From: Prevotellaceae bacterium
GTDB taxonomy: Bacteria; Bacteroidota; Bacteroidia; Bacteroidales; UBA932
Direction: 5' to 3'
Length of the DNA stretch: 32,064 nucleotides
NCBI GenBank assembly: GCA_031265155.1
Contig: JAISDB010000198.1
Coordinates: forward strand, 1 to 32,064
The notes under the pieces are model-generated. The model worked only from the letters and a program-made list of their open reading frames with translations, had not been told where the DNA came from and searched no databases. Shown in pieces: positions 32,064-32,064 of this stretch (positions are counted from its first letter, which is position 1; each line of letters begins with the position of its first letter). The translations under genes were made by a program, and so were the position numbers.

Positions 32064-32064
32064 G

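Noticed and set aside
1-32064. rRNA, tRNA genes, prophage or intact insertion sequence.
   Set aside because: No tRNA cloverleaf, rRNA segment, integrase or intact transposase could be recognised by eye in either strand. A covariance-model scan would be needed for small RNAs.

Overview
The window looks like a chromosomal segment of a low-GC Bacteroidota bacterium, most likely Bacteroidales. The evidence is a complete sprF/porP-gldKLMN type IX secretion (T9SS) core operon, a single fused SecDF, the DUF4271-hemD-rnpA-yidD cluster, A-rich leaders without Shine-Dalgarno sites, and several promoters of the Bacteroidota form TAnnTTTG. No rRNA, tRNA or CRISPR array was recognised.

Layout. 1-1356: 3' part of a Y_Y_Y/LytS-like sensor kinase, then an intergenic stretch holding six 23-bp tandem palindromic repeats. 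1688-5924 (+): RNase HII, a flippase-like membrane protein, an RfaE2-like protein without its catalytic HxGH, RadA, and a DUF1287 protein whose signal peptide lies upstream of any usual start codon. A long bidirectional hairpin separates these from a minus-strand operon (8232-6072): ECF-like sigma factor, TM protein (possible anti-sigma), YGN-repeat DUF4097-like surface protein. Next on the minus strand are a decayed HTH gene and the fused secDF (11659-8558). 11714-12400 holds a gutted IS5-family transposase: its N- and C-terminal ends survive and a 22-bp repeat array sits between them. 12440-22806 (+): ileS (type 2 with an altered GIHH signature), a DksA/TraR-like protein with a histone-H1-like Lys/Ala tail, lspA, metG and topA. 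23160-28933 (+): the T9SS operon behind the best promoter in the window. 29029-31626 (+): SUI1/YciH, DUF4271, HemD, RnpA, YidD. The right edge carries a headless gene remnant on the minus strand, a third 22-bp repeat array beside it, and a strong terminator.

How they work together. The window is mainly housekeeping (translation, tRNA charging, topology, repair) plus the envelope export route: SecDF drives Sec translocation, LspA processes lipoproteins such as GldK, YidD assists membrane insertion, and PorP-GldKLMN exports Sec-delivered cargo across the outer membrane.

The least explained signal is a family of 22/23-bp variant tandem repeats at three loci (about 1418, 12129 and 31888). They share a GTCAAA or CGTTTTG-like core, and two of the three sit inside or against decayed genes. 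No wholly new protein system was recognised.
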